From the NCBI GenBank assembly GCA_900548215.1, contig URJI01000006.1:1-53954 (forward strand): a stretch of 53,954 bases of DNA, written 5' to 3'. Every line of letters begins with the position of its first letter. Positions within the stretch are counted from its first letter, which is position 1. This document shows, piece after piece, positions 1 through 6,580 of this stretch. The notes under the pieces are model-generated. The model worked only from the letters and a program-made list of their open reading frames with translations, did no database searches and was not told where the DNA came from. This DNA is from an uncultured Coprococcus sp. (lineage in GTDB: Bacteria; Bacillota; Clostridia; Lachnospirales; Lachnospiraceae). The position numbers were made by a program, and so were the translations under genes.

Positions 1-1
1 T

Positions 2-457
2 GAAGACATCTTAGCAAAACATTCTGAATTGTGTACGATAGGTTATAAAACGGCACTTGCGTATGCAGAGGCTATAAATGAATCGGAAAAGGATAGTTCT
101 GAAAAATATGATATGTCAAAAGATATAGATAATGATATATATGACGATTTATTTGATGATATAAATGATGCGATATATGAGGACTTATTTGATGACATAA
201 ATGATTATTTTTATGACGGAATATTAAAGGATTCTGATGAAGCTGGCGTGGATTATAGTGATTGGTATGATACAAAGTCTGACGAATATAGCAGGTGGTA
301 CGATACAAAATCGGATGTTTATAGTGAATGGTATGATTCTAAGTCAGATATTTATGATTTTTATTATGATCTTGCTGGAGAATTTTATAGTGATGATCAG
401 GAACGGGTTGATAAGGTTATTGATAAATTCCAGGCTCGTATAGAAAAGAAACGATAG
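2..457 (+). CDS. Acidic tandem-repeat protein, C-terminal part (5' end outside the window)
   Basis: The reading frame is open from base 2 with no convincing start, so this is the 3' part of a longer gene. A TTG at 29 is in frame but has no clear ribosome site. The visible 151 residues are rich in Asp, Tyr, Glu and Lys. They hold two 12-residue near-copies (IYDDLFDDINDA and IYEDLFDDINDY) followed by three 11-residue copies of a W-Y-D-(T/S)-K-S-D-x-Y-(S/D) unit, then a short charged tail ending in RIEKKR. No family is recognised and no membrane segment is visible. The repeats are mirrored in the DNA, which suggests recent tandem duplication. The acidic, aromatic composition could suit a cation-binding or surface-interaction role, but that is speculation; the N-terminal domain that would identify it is missing. 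Confidence 0.6.
   Translation, partial: EDILAKHSELCTIGYKTALAYAEAINESEKDSSEKYDMSKDIDNDIYDDLFDDINDAIYEDLFDDINDYFYDGILKDSDEAGVDYSDWYDTKSDEYSRWYDTKSDVYSEWYDSKSDIYDFYYDLAGEFYSDDQERVDKVIDKFQARIEKKR
137..208 (+). repeat. Two tandem copies of a 36-bp coding repeat
   Basis: Copies at 137-172 and 173-208 differ at only a few bases. They encode the I-Y-(D/E)-D-L-F-D-D-I-N-D unit of the acidic protein. Confidence 0.8.
263..361 (+). repeat. Three tandem copies of a 33-bp coding repeat
   Basis: Units at 263-295, 296-328 and 329-361 encode W-Y-D-(T/S)-K-S-D-x-Y-(S/D). Copies 1 and 2 are closest; copy 3 has diverged at its end. Confidence 0.75.
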
Positions 458-518
458 GCCATAAGTAAGGTGAATATTGAACATTAAAAATTGTTTTACA
501 GTACTGAATTTGGTGATG

Positions 519-545
519 TGTCAAGTTTTCTATGAAAACTTGACA
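519..545. promoter_or_regulatory. Perfect 27-bp palindrome (12-bp arms, 3-nt centre)
   Basis: The arms tgtcaagttttc and gaaaacttgaca are perfectly complementary around TAT. No T-run follows on either strand, so it does not look like an intrinsic terminator. It lies 70 bp before the start of the small membrane protein gene and contains a TTGACA hexamer (540-545) without a well-spaced -10. Either an operator or a stable mRNA hairpin is possible. The rest of the 458-614 gap shows nothing else. Confidence 0.55.
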
Positions 546-614
546 TGCAGCTAGGCAATTTAATGCGTGCAAATTGTGTGTTGCTGTGGTTTGAAAGTAA
601 AAAGGAGATAAACT

Positions 615-1058
615 ATGAATAAAAAGAAGAACATAGGTCTGTTTATAGGACTTGCTGGTGCGTTGCTGATGGTCATATCGTTATTTCTGCCGTATGCGGA
701 TAGAGGGCAGGAGAGTAAGTCGTTGATTGGTATGGCGCAGGCGTATCTGTCATCGTCTGCATCGGACTGGAATAATGCAGCGATGGAGTCGTTTTATAAG
801 GTGTTTGTACCGGGAATTGTAGGTCTGATGGCCGTATTCGTGATTTTATATATCATCATGAATATTAAACTTAAGCCGGTTGCAATGATCGTGTTTAATG
901 TACTTATAATAGGCGTGTATGAACTGCTGAAATGGGATTTTAAAGATAGACATGTTGTTCCAGGAGCGTGTGACAAAGGAATTGCATTTACAGTAATATA
1001 CATTGCATTGGGGATAATGTTAGTTGGTTCTGTAATACGGTTTATAGATAAAAATTAA
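615..1058 (+). CDS. Small four-helix membrane protein of unknown function
   Basis: 147 residues starting at an ATG preceded by a good site (AAAGGAGAT, 601-609). Four hydrophobic stretches are visible at about residues 8-27, 66-84, 88-107 and 123-143, with a polar extracytoplasmic loop between the first two (residues 30-65, mostly Ser, Gln and Ala). A short Lys-rich N-terminus (MNKKKN) suggests a cytoplasmic N-terminus. I recognise no catalytic or transport motif. It resembles the many small hydrophobic proteins of unknown role in Lachnospiraceae. It stands alone: a palindrome precedes it and a terminator follows 11 bp after its stop codon. Confidence 0.75.
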   Translation: MNKKKNIGLFIGLAGALLMVISLFLPYADRGQESKSLIGMAQAYLSSSASDWNNAAMESFYKVFVPGIVGLMAVFVILYIIMNIKLKPVAMIVFNVLIIGVYELLKWDFKDRHVVPGACDKGIAFTVIYIALGIMLVGSVIRFIDKN

Positions 1059-1069
1059 AATAAAAAGAT

Positions 1070-1115
1070 AAACTGGATGTGTGGTGTGGAGACCATTCAT
1101 CCGGTTTATTTTTTA
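1070..1115 (+). terminator. Intrinsic terminator after the small membrane protein
   Basis: A 10-bp stem (1070-1079 with 1098-1107, one G-U pair) is followed by ATTTTTT. The following gap to 1381 shows no gene; an ATG-initiated 74-codon frame there lacks a ribosome site. Confidence 0.85.
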
Positions 1116-1381
1116 AGAATGATATTCGTATAGTACTTCTTCAACCTTTTTAAAATCAACATATTTGTGGGTAAGATTTCTGTTCGTTTATAGAAGTTTT
1201 ATAAAACGTCTGCTTAACGTCCAATTACATAGAGGTGTGATTCATATTCGGCCTTACCTGTGTTAAAATGGTATGGTAAATTATTTGAACAACATCAGAG
1301 AATGCGGCAATAGCCATATATTGATCTACGATAATATATCAAGCATGGTGTTCAACATTGAAAAGATGGAGGAAATACAAA

Positions 1382-1939
1382 GTGGAACTTTTCGATATAT
1401 GCGACGAACAGGGGAATCCCACAGGCGGAACAGTAGAGCGAAGTTTCGCTCATGCAAATGGAATTCTGCACAGGACGGCTCACATATGGATAGTTAAGAA
1501 TGAAGACAGCAGATATAAGGTTCTTCTGCAGAAGAGAGCCATGAATAAGGATTCATTTCCTGGAAGGTATGACACTTCTTCTGCCGGACATATACAGGCA
1601 GGCGATGAACCGATGGAGTCGGCATTCAGAGAACTGGGTGAGGAGCTGGGCATAAATGCTGAATATGAAGACCTTGATTTTGCTGGAACGTTCAGAATTC
1701 AGTATGAGAAGGAATTTCATGGCAAGATGTTCAGGGACAATGAGGTGGCATTTGTGTTCGTGTACCAGAAACCGGTGGACATAGAGGACCTGACAATACA
1801 GAGGGAAGAGCTGGACGGCGTGAGCTGGTTTGATCTGGAGGAAACCTATGAGGCATGTAAGAACCATGACCAGAAGTTCTGTGTGCCAATTGGAGGGCTT
1901 GAGACGGTAAGGAAATACCTTAACGAAAAAATACGTTAA
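1382..1939 (+). CDS. Nudix hydrolase, IDI/YfcD-like
   Basis: A cytoplasmic Nudix-fold hydrolase that probably cleaves a nucleoside diphosphate-linked substrate. I chose the GTG at 1382 because GGAGG lies at 1368-1372 with 9-nt spacing, and because V-E-L-F-D-I matches how this family begins; the upstream ATG at 1358 lies before that site. The Nudix box runs from GHIQAGD to RELGEELGI (about residues 69-91), with Asp at the position of the first conserved Glu, as is common in the isopentenyl-diphosphate-isomerase-like branch. Length (185 aa) is normal. The substrate cannot be told from sequence. True isopentenyl isomerase is less likely, as its characteristic Cys/Glu motifs are not evident. It appears monocistronic. 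Confidence 0.85.
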   Translation: MELFDICDEQGNPTGGTVERSFAHANGILHRTAHIWIVKNEDSRYKVLLQKRAMNKDSFPGRYDTSSAGHIQAGDEPMESAFRELGEELGINAEYEDLDFAGTFRIQYEKEFHGKMFRDNEVAFVFVYQKPVDIEDLTIQREELDGVSWFDLEETYEACKNHDQKFCVPIGGLETVRKYLNEKIR

Positions 1940-2021
1940 AGTTACTGAAAGAATGTTGTGTGTAGTGGATAGTAGGAAAAAAGCCAGGGCGTAAAGAAAG
2001 GTATTACATATAAAAAATAGG

Positions 2022-2050
2022 TTGTTAGACTGGTTAGTTTGTGCTAACAT
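2022..2050 (+). promoter_or_regulatory. Promoter with overlapping inverted repeat before the TetR gene
   Basis: TTGTTA (2022-2027), a 17-nt spacer and TAACAT (2045-2050) form a plausible sigma-A promoter. Its expected start point (about 2057-2061) coincides with the ATG at 2061, which has no Shine-Dalgarno sequence, so the mRNA may be leaderless. An inverted repeat GTTAG-6 nt-CTAAC (2033-2048) lies between and over the promoter boxes, a usual place for a self-repressing TetR operator. Confidence 0.45.
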
Positions 2051-2060
2051 AACATGTGTT

Positions 2061-2660
2061 ATGGAAAACGACAAGCGCAGTGAAACGATAGAAAAACTGA
2101 AAAAAGCAGGTAAAGAGGAATTCCTTAAAAATGGTTACCAGAGGGCAAGTCTCAGAAGGATATGTAAGAGTGCAGGAGTTACCACAGGAGCTTTTTACTT
2201 TTCATTTGAGAGTAAGGAAGCGCTGTTTAAGGCGATACTTGAACCCCTTGTAAACCAGTATGAGGCTATGCTGGGAAAGCTTATGCAGGCCGAGATTGAT
2301 GATCCTGGCACAGGAGTTGATGCAGATAAACTCATGATGCAGTTCCTGCTAGCACATAGGGAGGAAGCTATAATCATCATGCACAGAGCTGGTGGCAGTT
2401 GTTACGAGGATTACCACCTAAGAGTTGAGGAGTTCATGAGACACTCATTTGCAGCATACTACAGATCACAGCTTGGCTATGAGCCGGATGAGACTCTGAT
2501 CAGTGTGCTGGCGAAGATGCGGCTTGAGGGAGCCATGGCGATATTAAACGAGAATATTGATATGGAGAAGAAAATGTATCTGGCGGAAAAGATTGGCATT
2601 CATGCCACGGGCGGTACAGAAAAGTTGATAGAGAGTTTGAAGAAAGAGGTTCATCGATGA
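2061..2660 (+). CDS. TetR/AcrR-family transcriptional regulator
   Basis: A 199-residue DNA-binding regulator. The N-terminal helix-turn-helix covers about residues 8-53 and has the family pattern: a helix ending in F-L-K-N-G-Y, then A-S-L-R-R-I-C-K-S-A-G-V-T-T-G-A-F-Y-F-S-F, then S-K-E-A-L-F. The C-terminal all-helical ligand domain (55-199) has no recognisable specificity. The ATG at 2061 fits the usual short lead-in to the HTH; a TTG at 2022 would add 13 residues unlike the family. The gene ends inside its own terminator. The next gene downstream, a methyltransferase, lies beyond that terminator and a structured block, so regulation of it is only possible by proximity. Confidence 0.88.
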   Translation: MENDKRSETIEKLKKAGKEEFLKNGYQRASLRRICKSAGVTTGAFYFSFESKEALFKAILEPLVNQYEAMLGKLMQAEIDDPGTGVDADKLMMQFLLAHREEAIIIMHRAGGSCYEDYHLRVEEFMRHSFAAYYRSQLGYEPDETLISVLAKMRLEGAMAILNENIDMEKKMYLAEKIGIHATGGTEKLIESLKKEVHR

Positions 2661-2677
2661 TGAACCTCTTTCTTTTA
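2641..2677 (+). terminator. Intrinsic terminator overlapping the TetR stop codon
   Basis: A 15-bp perfect stem (2641-2655 with 2659-2673) is followed by TTTT. The stop codon (2658-2660) is inside the hairpin. Confidence 0.9.
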
Positions 2678-2722
2678 TAAACATAACAAAACATCCCAAG
2701 TGTTATTTTTCATAAGGAGGGG

Positions 2723-2848
2723 CCCACGTAAGTGGGAGGATTCCAGCAGAGGAAGCGCACTGATGTGCGCGTAGGTCATCAAGCTGCGCTTGACGACATG
2801 TTGTGAAGCACGCAAACGCCGCGCGAAGCGCAATTAACAATATAATTG
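2723..2848 (+). other. Block of consecutive hairpins between terminator and methyltransferase gene
   Basis: This GC-rich stretch contains at least four successive small stem-loops: CCCAC/GTGGG (2723-2736), GCGCAC/GTGCGC (2755-2770), a 10-bp stem with one mismatch (2775-2797), and CAATTA/TAATTG (2831-2848) just before the ribosome site. Its composition differs from the surrounding AT-rich gaps. It could be a structured 5' leader of the methyltransferase mRNA or a dispersed repeat element; no known riboswitch class is recognised. Confidence 0.5.
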
Positions 2849-2863
2849 TAGGAGGAAATAAAA

Positions 2864-3685
2864 ATGAACAGCACAAAAAACAACACAGCAAACAAATCAA
2901 AGATCGACATAACCGGAGTTCCGGAGACGATGCTCCAGACACTTTATGCAAGGGCAAAGGAGTCGAAAAAGCCTGATCATGCCATATATGACGGCAAGGC
3001 AATTGAGATAGTTGACCGTCTTGATTATGATTTTTCGCTTGCTGACAAGGATCTGGCGATGGGGAGCGGAGTCATAGCGAGAACTATAGTGCTTGATAAG
3101 ATGGTGTTAGAATTCTTGAAAAAGCATAAGGGGGCCGTGGTCGTAAATATCGCCTGTGGTCTTGATACCCGTTGCTATAGAAATGAGGGTAAATATAAAG
3201 GCTGGTACAACATTGATCTCCCGGAGACCATGACTGTAAGGGCAAAGTTCCTGCAGGAGGACGGACCGGTGTACCAGATTGCAGAATCCGCCATGGACGG
3301 CAAATGGGCTGACATGGTAGAGTGTGCAGGTGAACCTGTGCTGGTCATCATAGAGGGGCTTACGATGTATCTCACAGAAGCTGATGTGAAGAAAATATTC
3401 GACATAATAGACAGGAAATTTACTCATGCTACGGTGTTCGTAGAGACTATGGCTCCGTTCATGGCAAAGCATATCAAGGAGAAATCCATCCATGGAAGCC
3501 ATGCTAGGTTCTCCTGGGGCGTGCCAAATGGAAAGAAGCTGGCGGAGATCATACCGAAATACAGATACATTAAGCAGCACAGTCTTGTAGAAGGAATGGC
3601 TGAGTTCATACCGGTATATAAAGTCATTGGCAAAATACCATTTGTCAGCAATATATCAAACAAGATAGTAGTGATGGAAAAGTGA
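2864..3685 (+). CDS. SAM-dependent methyltransferase, LCM/Ppm1-like (COG3315 type)
   Basis: A cytoplasmic class I methyltransferase of 273 residues. Motif I is VVNIACGLDTRCYR (about 93-106), typical of the leucine carboxyl methyltransferase-like family whose members O-methylate carboxylates, including polyketide-linked substrates. An N-terminal segment rich in D-x-A-I-Y-D (about 38-44) and G-S-G-V-I-A-R-T (67-74) also fits that family. A later W-Y-N-I-D-L-P-E-T segment supplies the acidic SAM contact. The ATG at 2864 follows GGAGG (2851-2855). No biosynthetic cluster surrounds it, so the substrate is unknown. It is transcribed alone, between the structured block and a terminator. Confidence 0.85.
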   Translation: MNSTKNNTANKSKIDITGVPETMLQTLYARAKESKKPDHAIYDGKAIEIVDRLDYDFSLADKDLAMGSGVIARTIVLDKMVLEFLKKHKGAVVVNIACGLDTRCYRNEGKYKGWYNIDLPETMTVRAKFLQEDGPVYQIAESAMDGKWADMVECAGEPVLVIIEGLTMYLTEADVKKIFDIIDRKFTHATVFVETMAPFMAKHIKEKSIHGSHARFSWGVPNGKKLAEIIPKYRYIKQHSLVEGMAEFIPVYKVIGKIPFVSNISNKIVVMEK

Positions 3686-3709
3686 TAAATATGCGGAATG
3701 AATAGTTTT

Positions 3710-3736
3710 ACCGGATGGTCCAGGCCATCCGGTTTT
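3710..3736 (+). terminator. Intrinsic terminator after the methyltransferase
   Basis: A 9-bp perfect stem (3710-3718 with 3725-3733) is followed by a T-run. Confidence 0.88.
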
Positions 3737-3780
3737 AATATTTGCGGGTATACAGATCAGGTTTAATTATATAAAGGGTA

Positions 3781-3809
3781 TTGACATAAATTCAAAAGGC
3801 ATTTATGAT
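3781..3809 (+). promoter_or_regulatory. Sigma-A promoter of the zinc operon
   Basis: TTGACA (3781-3786), exactly 17 nt, then TATGAT (3804-3809). The predicted start point, near 3816, falls just before the palindrome at 3819. Confidence 0.85.
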
Positions 3810-3818
3810 ACAGTAAAA

Positions 3819-3835
3819 TTGCAAACGATTTGCAA
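3819..3835. promoter_or_regulatory. 17-bp perfect inverted repeat, probable Fur/Zur-type operator
   Basis: TTGCAAA-CGA-TTTGCAA is a perfect inverted repeat at the predicted transcription start of the Fur-family gene. Fur-family proteins bind inverted repeats of about this size, so self-repression by the product of the next gene is the simplest reading. The exact sequence is not a standard box that I know. Confidence 0.65.
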
Positions 3836-3854
3836 ATTTGAAAAGAGGGATTGC

Positions 3855-4280
3855 ATGGCGAGGGAGTATAAAACGAGAATAAGTCAGGCTATAGAGGCAT
3901 TTGCCACTGAGAGGCAGGACAGAGGGTTTTGCGCGGCTGATGTTAGTGTGTATTTGGATGAGAATGGCATAGATGCGAATACAACGACCGTATATCGCAA
4001 TCTTGACCGCATGGTTATCCAGGACAAATTGATAAAGTATCAGAGTGCTGATGGTAGTTCAAGTATGTATAGAATGGAAAAGGCTGATCATAGTTGTCAC
4101 GAACACCTTCATATGCAGTGTGTTAAGTGCGGAAGAGTCATACATATTGACCGCGATACCATGAATCACATAGCTAAAGGCGTTCAGGAGCGGTATGGAT
4201 TTACGATCGATTGTGACAGATCGTCGATAAGTGGTATTTGCAAAGATTGTCAGAGACGTTGTGGAGTTGCTGCAGTCTAG
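3855..4280 (+). CDS. Fur-family metalloregulator, probably Zur-like
   Basis: A 141-residue regulator expected to repress metal uptake when metal is abundant. The N-terminal winged helix (about 1-78) contains T-T-V-Y-R-N-L-D-R-M (residues 44-53), the family recognition helix. The dimerisation half has H-x-C-H-E-H-L-H (79-86), then C89-V-K-C92 and C129-K-D-C132, the two CxxC pairs that hold the structural zinc. The start at 3855 follows AGAGGGA; an in-frame ATG at 3819 lies inside the palindrome and has no ribosome site. Genes for a metal ABC transporter follow in the same direction, which favours Zur over Fur or PerR. The metal specificity is inferred from context only. Confidence 0.85.
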   Translation: MAREYKTRISQAIEAFATERQDRGFCAADVSVYLDENGIDANTTTVYRNLDRMVIQDKLIKYQSADGSSSMYRMEKADHSCHEHLHMQCVKCGRVIHIDRDTMNHIAKGVQERYGFTIDCDRSSISGICKDCQRRCGVAAV

Positions 4281-4374
4281 ACTAAACGGGATTGTTACAG
4301 ATGGGCTGTATCATTACGGTCATATCAAAAACCATATATCCCGAAATTTCTAAAACGAAAAGGAGGTGTGCAGC

Positions 4375-4668
4375 ATGAATAAAAAGAGAATAATGTCATG
4401 GATTCTTATAGTGTTCTTTTTGTCGGGAGTACTTTTCTCTTACGGCTATATTGCGCGCAATGTGGAGCATGACTGTACGGGGCAGGAATGTCCTATATGT
4501 ATGCATTTGCAGCAGGCTGCACAGTTCCTTTCAAATATAAAGACAATGTCAACTACGCCAGTGTTCTTGGCGTTCTTAAGTGTGTTCACACTTGGAGTTG
4601 TATTGGTGTATACCCACGAGTATTGTACCGATACGCTCGTTTCCCTGAAGGTGGAATTGCTGAATTGA
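4375..4668 (+). CDS. Small two-helix membrane protein with an extracytoplasmic Cys motif
   Basis: 97 residues, starting at the ATG 8 nt after AGGAGG (4361-4366). Two hydrophobic helices are visible, about residues 8-27 and 61-80. Between them, just outside the first helix, lies N-V-E-H-D-C-T-G-Q-E-C-P-I-C-M-H-L (about 30-46): three Cys and two His within 15 residues, a plausible metal-binding or redox site. It sits between the Fur-family regulator and the metal-binding lipoprotein, and I believe similar small proteins accompany zinc transporters in other Firmicutes. No function is established from sequence; handing zinc to the ABC transporter or sensing metal are guesses. Confidence 0.7.
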   Translation: MNKKRIMSWILIVFFLSGVLFSYGYIARNVEHDCTGQECPICMHLQQAAQFLSNIKTMSTTPVFLAFLSVFTLGVVLVYTHEYCTDTLVSLKVELLN

Positions 4669-4781
4669 TTTATCTTTTGTTTTCGTAGTGGTAAAGACAG
4701 AGATAGTTTATTAAAGTTACCCTATTTTGTGATTTTACAGAAAAACAATTTATATTTAAATCAATTTGGAGGATTTTTACA

Positions 4782-5804
4782 ATGAAGAAAAATAGAATAT
4801 TGGGCCTTGTTTTGACATCAGTTCTGGCTGTTTCAGTATTTTGCGGTTGCGGAACCGGCACGGCTTTTGATTCGGATCAGAAAAGGGGAAGTGCGCTGCA
4901 AAATGCGGAGAATGCTTCAAGATACAACATTGTATGCACGACTTTTCCACAGTATGACTGGATCCGTAATATTATAGGCGATCATTTGGACAAGTTTCAG
5001 CTTACTATGCTGCTTGATCAGGGGATGGATCTTCACAGTTATCAGCCAACTGCAGAGGATATAGCAAAGATAGCTGATGCAGATATGTTTGTGTATGTTG
5101 GTGGTGAGTCTGACGGATGGGTGGATAGTGCCCTGAAAGAAGCAACTAATAAGGACATGAAGGTTGTAAATATGCTTGACACTTTGGGAACCGCAGTCAA
5201 AGAGGAAGAGATAGTTCCAGGCATGCAGGCAGAGGAAGAAGGGAAAAGCGAGGAAGAGGAAGACCTTGAGTATGATGAGCACGTGTGGCTATCATTGAAA
5301 AATGCAGTAACCCTTACTGATGTTTTGTCTGAAAACATACAGGAGATTGATCCGGCGAATAAGGAAGATTATGTGGAGAATACAGCTGAATACGAGGATA
5401 GGCTTAATGACCTTGATATGAGGTATGCGCTTACTGTATCTAAGGGAAAACGTAAGGCTATTCTTTTTGGAGACAGATTCCCGTTCAGATATATGGCAGA
5501 TGATTATGGACTTACCTACTATGCTGCATTTGTGGGATGCAGTGCGGAATCGGAAGCAAGTTTTGAGACGATAACATTTCTTGCGCAGAAGGTGGACAGT
5601 TTAAAGCTTCCAGTTATTTTGACGATAGATGGGTCGGATCACAAGATAGCTGAATCGATACAAAAGGCTGCGGAGTCAAAGAATCAGGAGATCCTGACTA
5701 TGGATTCGATGCAGTCTGTAACTGCGAATGATGTGGTTGATGGCGAGACATATCTGAATGTGATGGAAGATAACCTGAATGTGCTGTCTCAGGCATTAAA
5801 CTAG
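4782..5804 (+). CDS. znuA: Metal ABC transporter substrate-binding lipoprotein, ZnuA-like
   Basis: A cluster A-1 binding protein (340 aa) that captures a divalent metal, probably zinc, outside the membrane. The N-terminus is a lipoprotein signal with Cys near 21-23. Ligand candidates are H85 (M-D-L-H-S-Y-Q-P-T) and H167 (Y-D-E-H-V-W-L-S), both in positions typical of ZnuA/AdcA/TroA proteins; the remaining ligands probably lie in the C-terminal lobe (G-C-S-A-E-S-E-A and I-D-G-S-D-H). Where ZnuA proteins often carry a His-rich loop, this one has a Glu-rich stretch (about 141-165). Start: ATG after GGAGG at 4768-4772. ATPase and permease genes follow. Confidence 0.88.
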   Translation: MKKNRILGLVLTSVLAVSVFCGCGTGTAFDSDQKRGSALQNAENASRYNIVCTTFPQYDWIRNIIGDHLDKFQLTMLLDQGMDLHSYQPTAEDIAKIADADMFVYVGGESDGWVDSALKEATNKDMKVVNMLDTLGTAVKEEEIVPGMQAEEEGKSEEEEDLEYDEHVWLSLKNAVTLTDVLSENIQEIDPANKEDYVENTAEYEDRLNDLDMRYALTVSKGKRKAILFGDRFPFRYMADDYGLTYYAAFVGCSAESEASFETITFLAQKVDSLKLPVILTIDGSDHKIAESIQKAAESKNQEILTMDSMQSVTANDVVDGETYLNVMEDNLNVLSQALN

Positions 5805-5854
5805 ATTCGGGCGGTAAAAGGTCGATGTTGAAATAGATAGAAGAGGAGAAAAGA

Positions 5855-6580
5855 ATGTCATATATAATATGTAAAGATCTGGCGGTGGGATATGATGGAC
5901 GAGCGGTTGCGTCAGGGCTTAACTTCAGTATGGATAAAGGCGATTATCTCTGTATAGTGGGGGAAAATGGAGCGGGAAAGAGCACTTTGGTAAAAACTTT
6001 GCTTGGGTTGTTGAAACCGGTTTCAGGAGAGATAAAGTTTGGCGATGATCTGACATCGCGTGATATAGGCTATCTGCCGCAGCAGACACCTGTGCAGAAG
6101 GATTTCCCTGCGACTGTGTGGGAGATCGCTTTGTCGGGAACGCTGCCTAAATGTGGAATACGTCCGTTTTATGGAAGAGGTGAAAAAAGACTTGCGCGAG
6201 CTCAACTAGAAAGACTTGGAATATGGGATATACGCAAGAAATGTTATAGAAATTTGTCAGGAGGGCAGCAGCAGAGAGTCCTTCTCGCAAGAGCTATGTG
6301 TGCGACAGAGAATCTGCTGCTGCTCGATGAACCGGTGACCGGCCTTGACCCTGTGGCTACAGCACAGTTCTATCAGATGATACAGCAACTGAATGAAAAC
6401 GGAGTGGCAGTGATCATGATATCCCATGATCTTAGGGCGGTAGATTGTGCGAAACATATTCTTCATATGCATCATGGAAGTTTGTTCTGGGGAAGCAGAG
6501 AGGAATATAAAAATAGCATGTATTGGAATATTATTTCTGTGGAGAACGAGAAAGGGGGTGGGCGTAGTGCAGATTATTGA
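5855..6580 (+). CDS. znuC: Metal ABC transporter ATP-binding protein, ZnuC-like
   Basis: The ATPase that powers metal import. 241 residues with Walker A G-E-N-G-A-G-K-S-T (about 36-44), Q-loop in L-P-Q-Q-T-P, signature L-S-G-G-Q-Q-Q-R, Walker B L-L-L-L-D-E-P and H-loop I-S-H-D. Cytoplasmic, bound to the permease. The start ATG follows AGAGGAG. Its last 14 bases overlap the start of the permease gene, so the two are probably translationally coupled. Family assignment rests on its position between ZnuA-like and ZnuB-like genes. Confidence 0.92.
   Translation: MSYIICKDLAVGYDGRAVASGLNFSMDKGDYLCIVGENGAGKSTLVKTLLGLLKPVSGEIKFGDDLTSRDIGYLPQQTPVQKDFPATVWEIALSGTLPKCGIRPFYGRGEKRLARAQLERLGIWDIRKKCYRNLSGGQQQRVLLARAMCATENLLLLDEPVTGLDPVATAQFYQMIQQLNENGVAVIMISHDLRAVDCAKHILHMHHGSLFWGSREEYKNSMYWNIISVENEKGGGRSADY

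Noticed and set aside
1273..1497. A 74-codon frame overlapping the Nudix gene start
   Set aside because: No ribosome site, overlaps the Nudix gene in another frame, and no recognisable protein features.
1382..1939. True isopentenyl-diphosphate isomerase
   Set aside because: Only the fold and lead-in are similar; the isomerase catalytic Cys/Glu motifs are not seen.
2703..3002. A 99-codon minus-strand frame over the hairpin block
   Set aside because: Cys/Leu-rich chance frame opposite the methyltransferase gene and the structured gap; no ribosome site.
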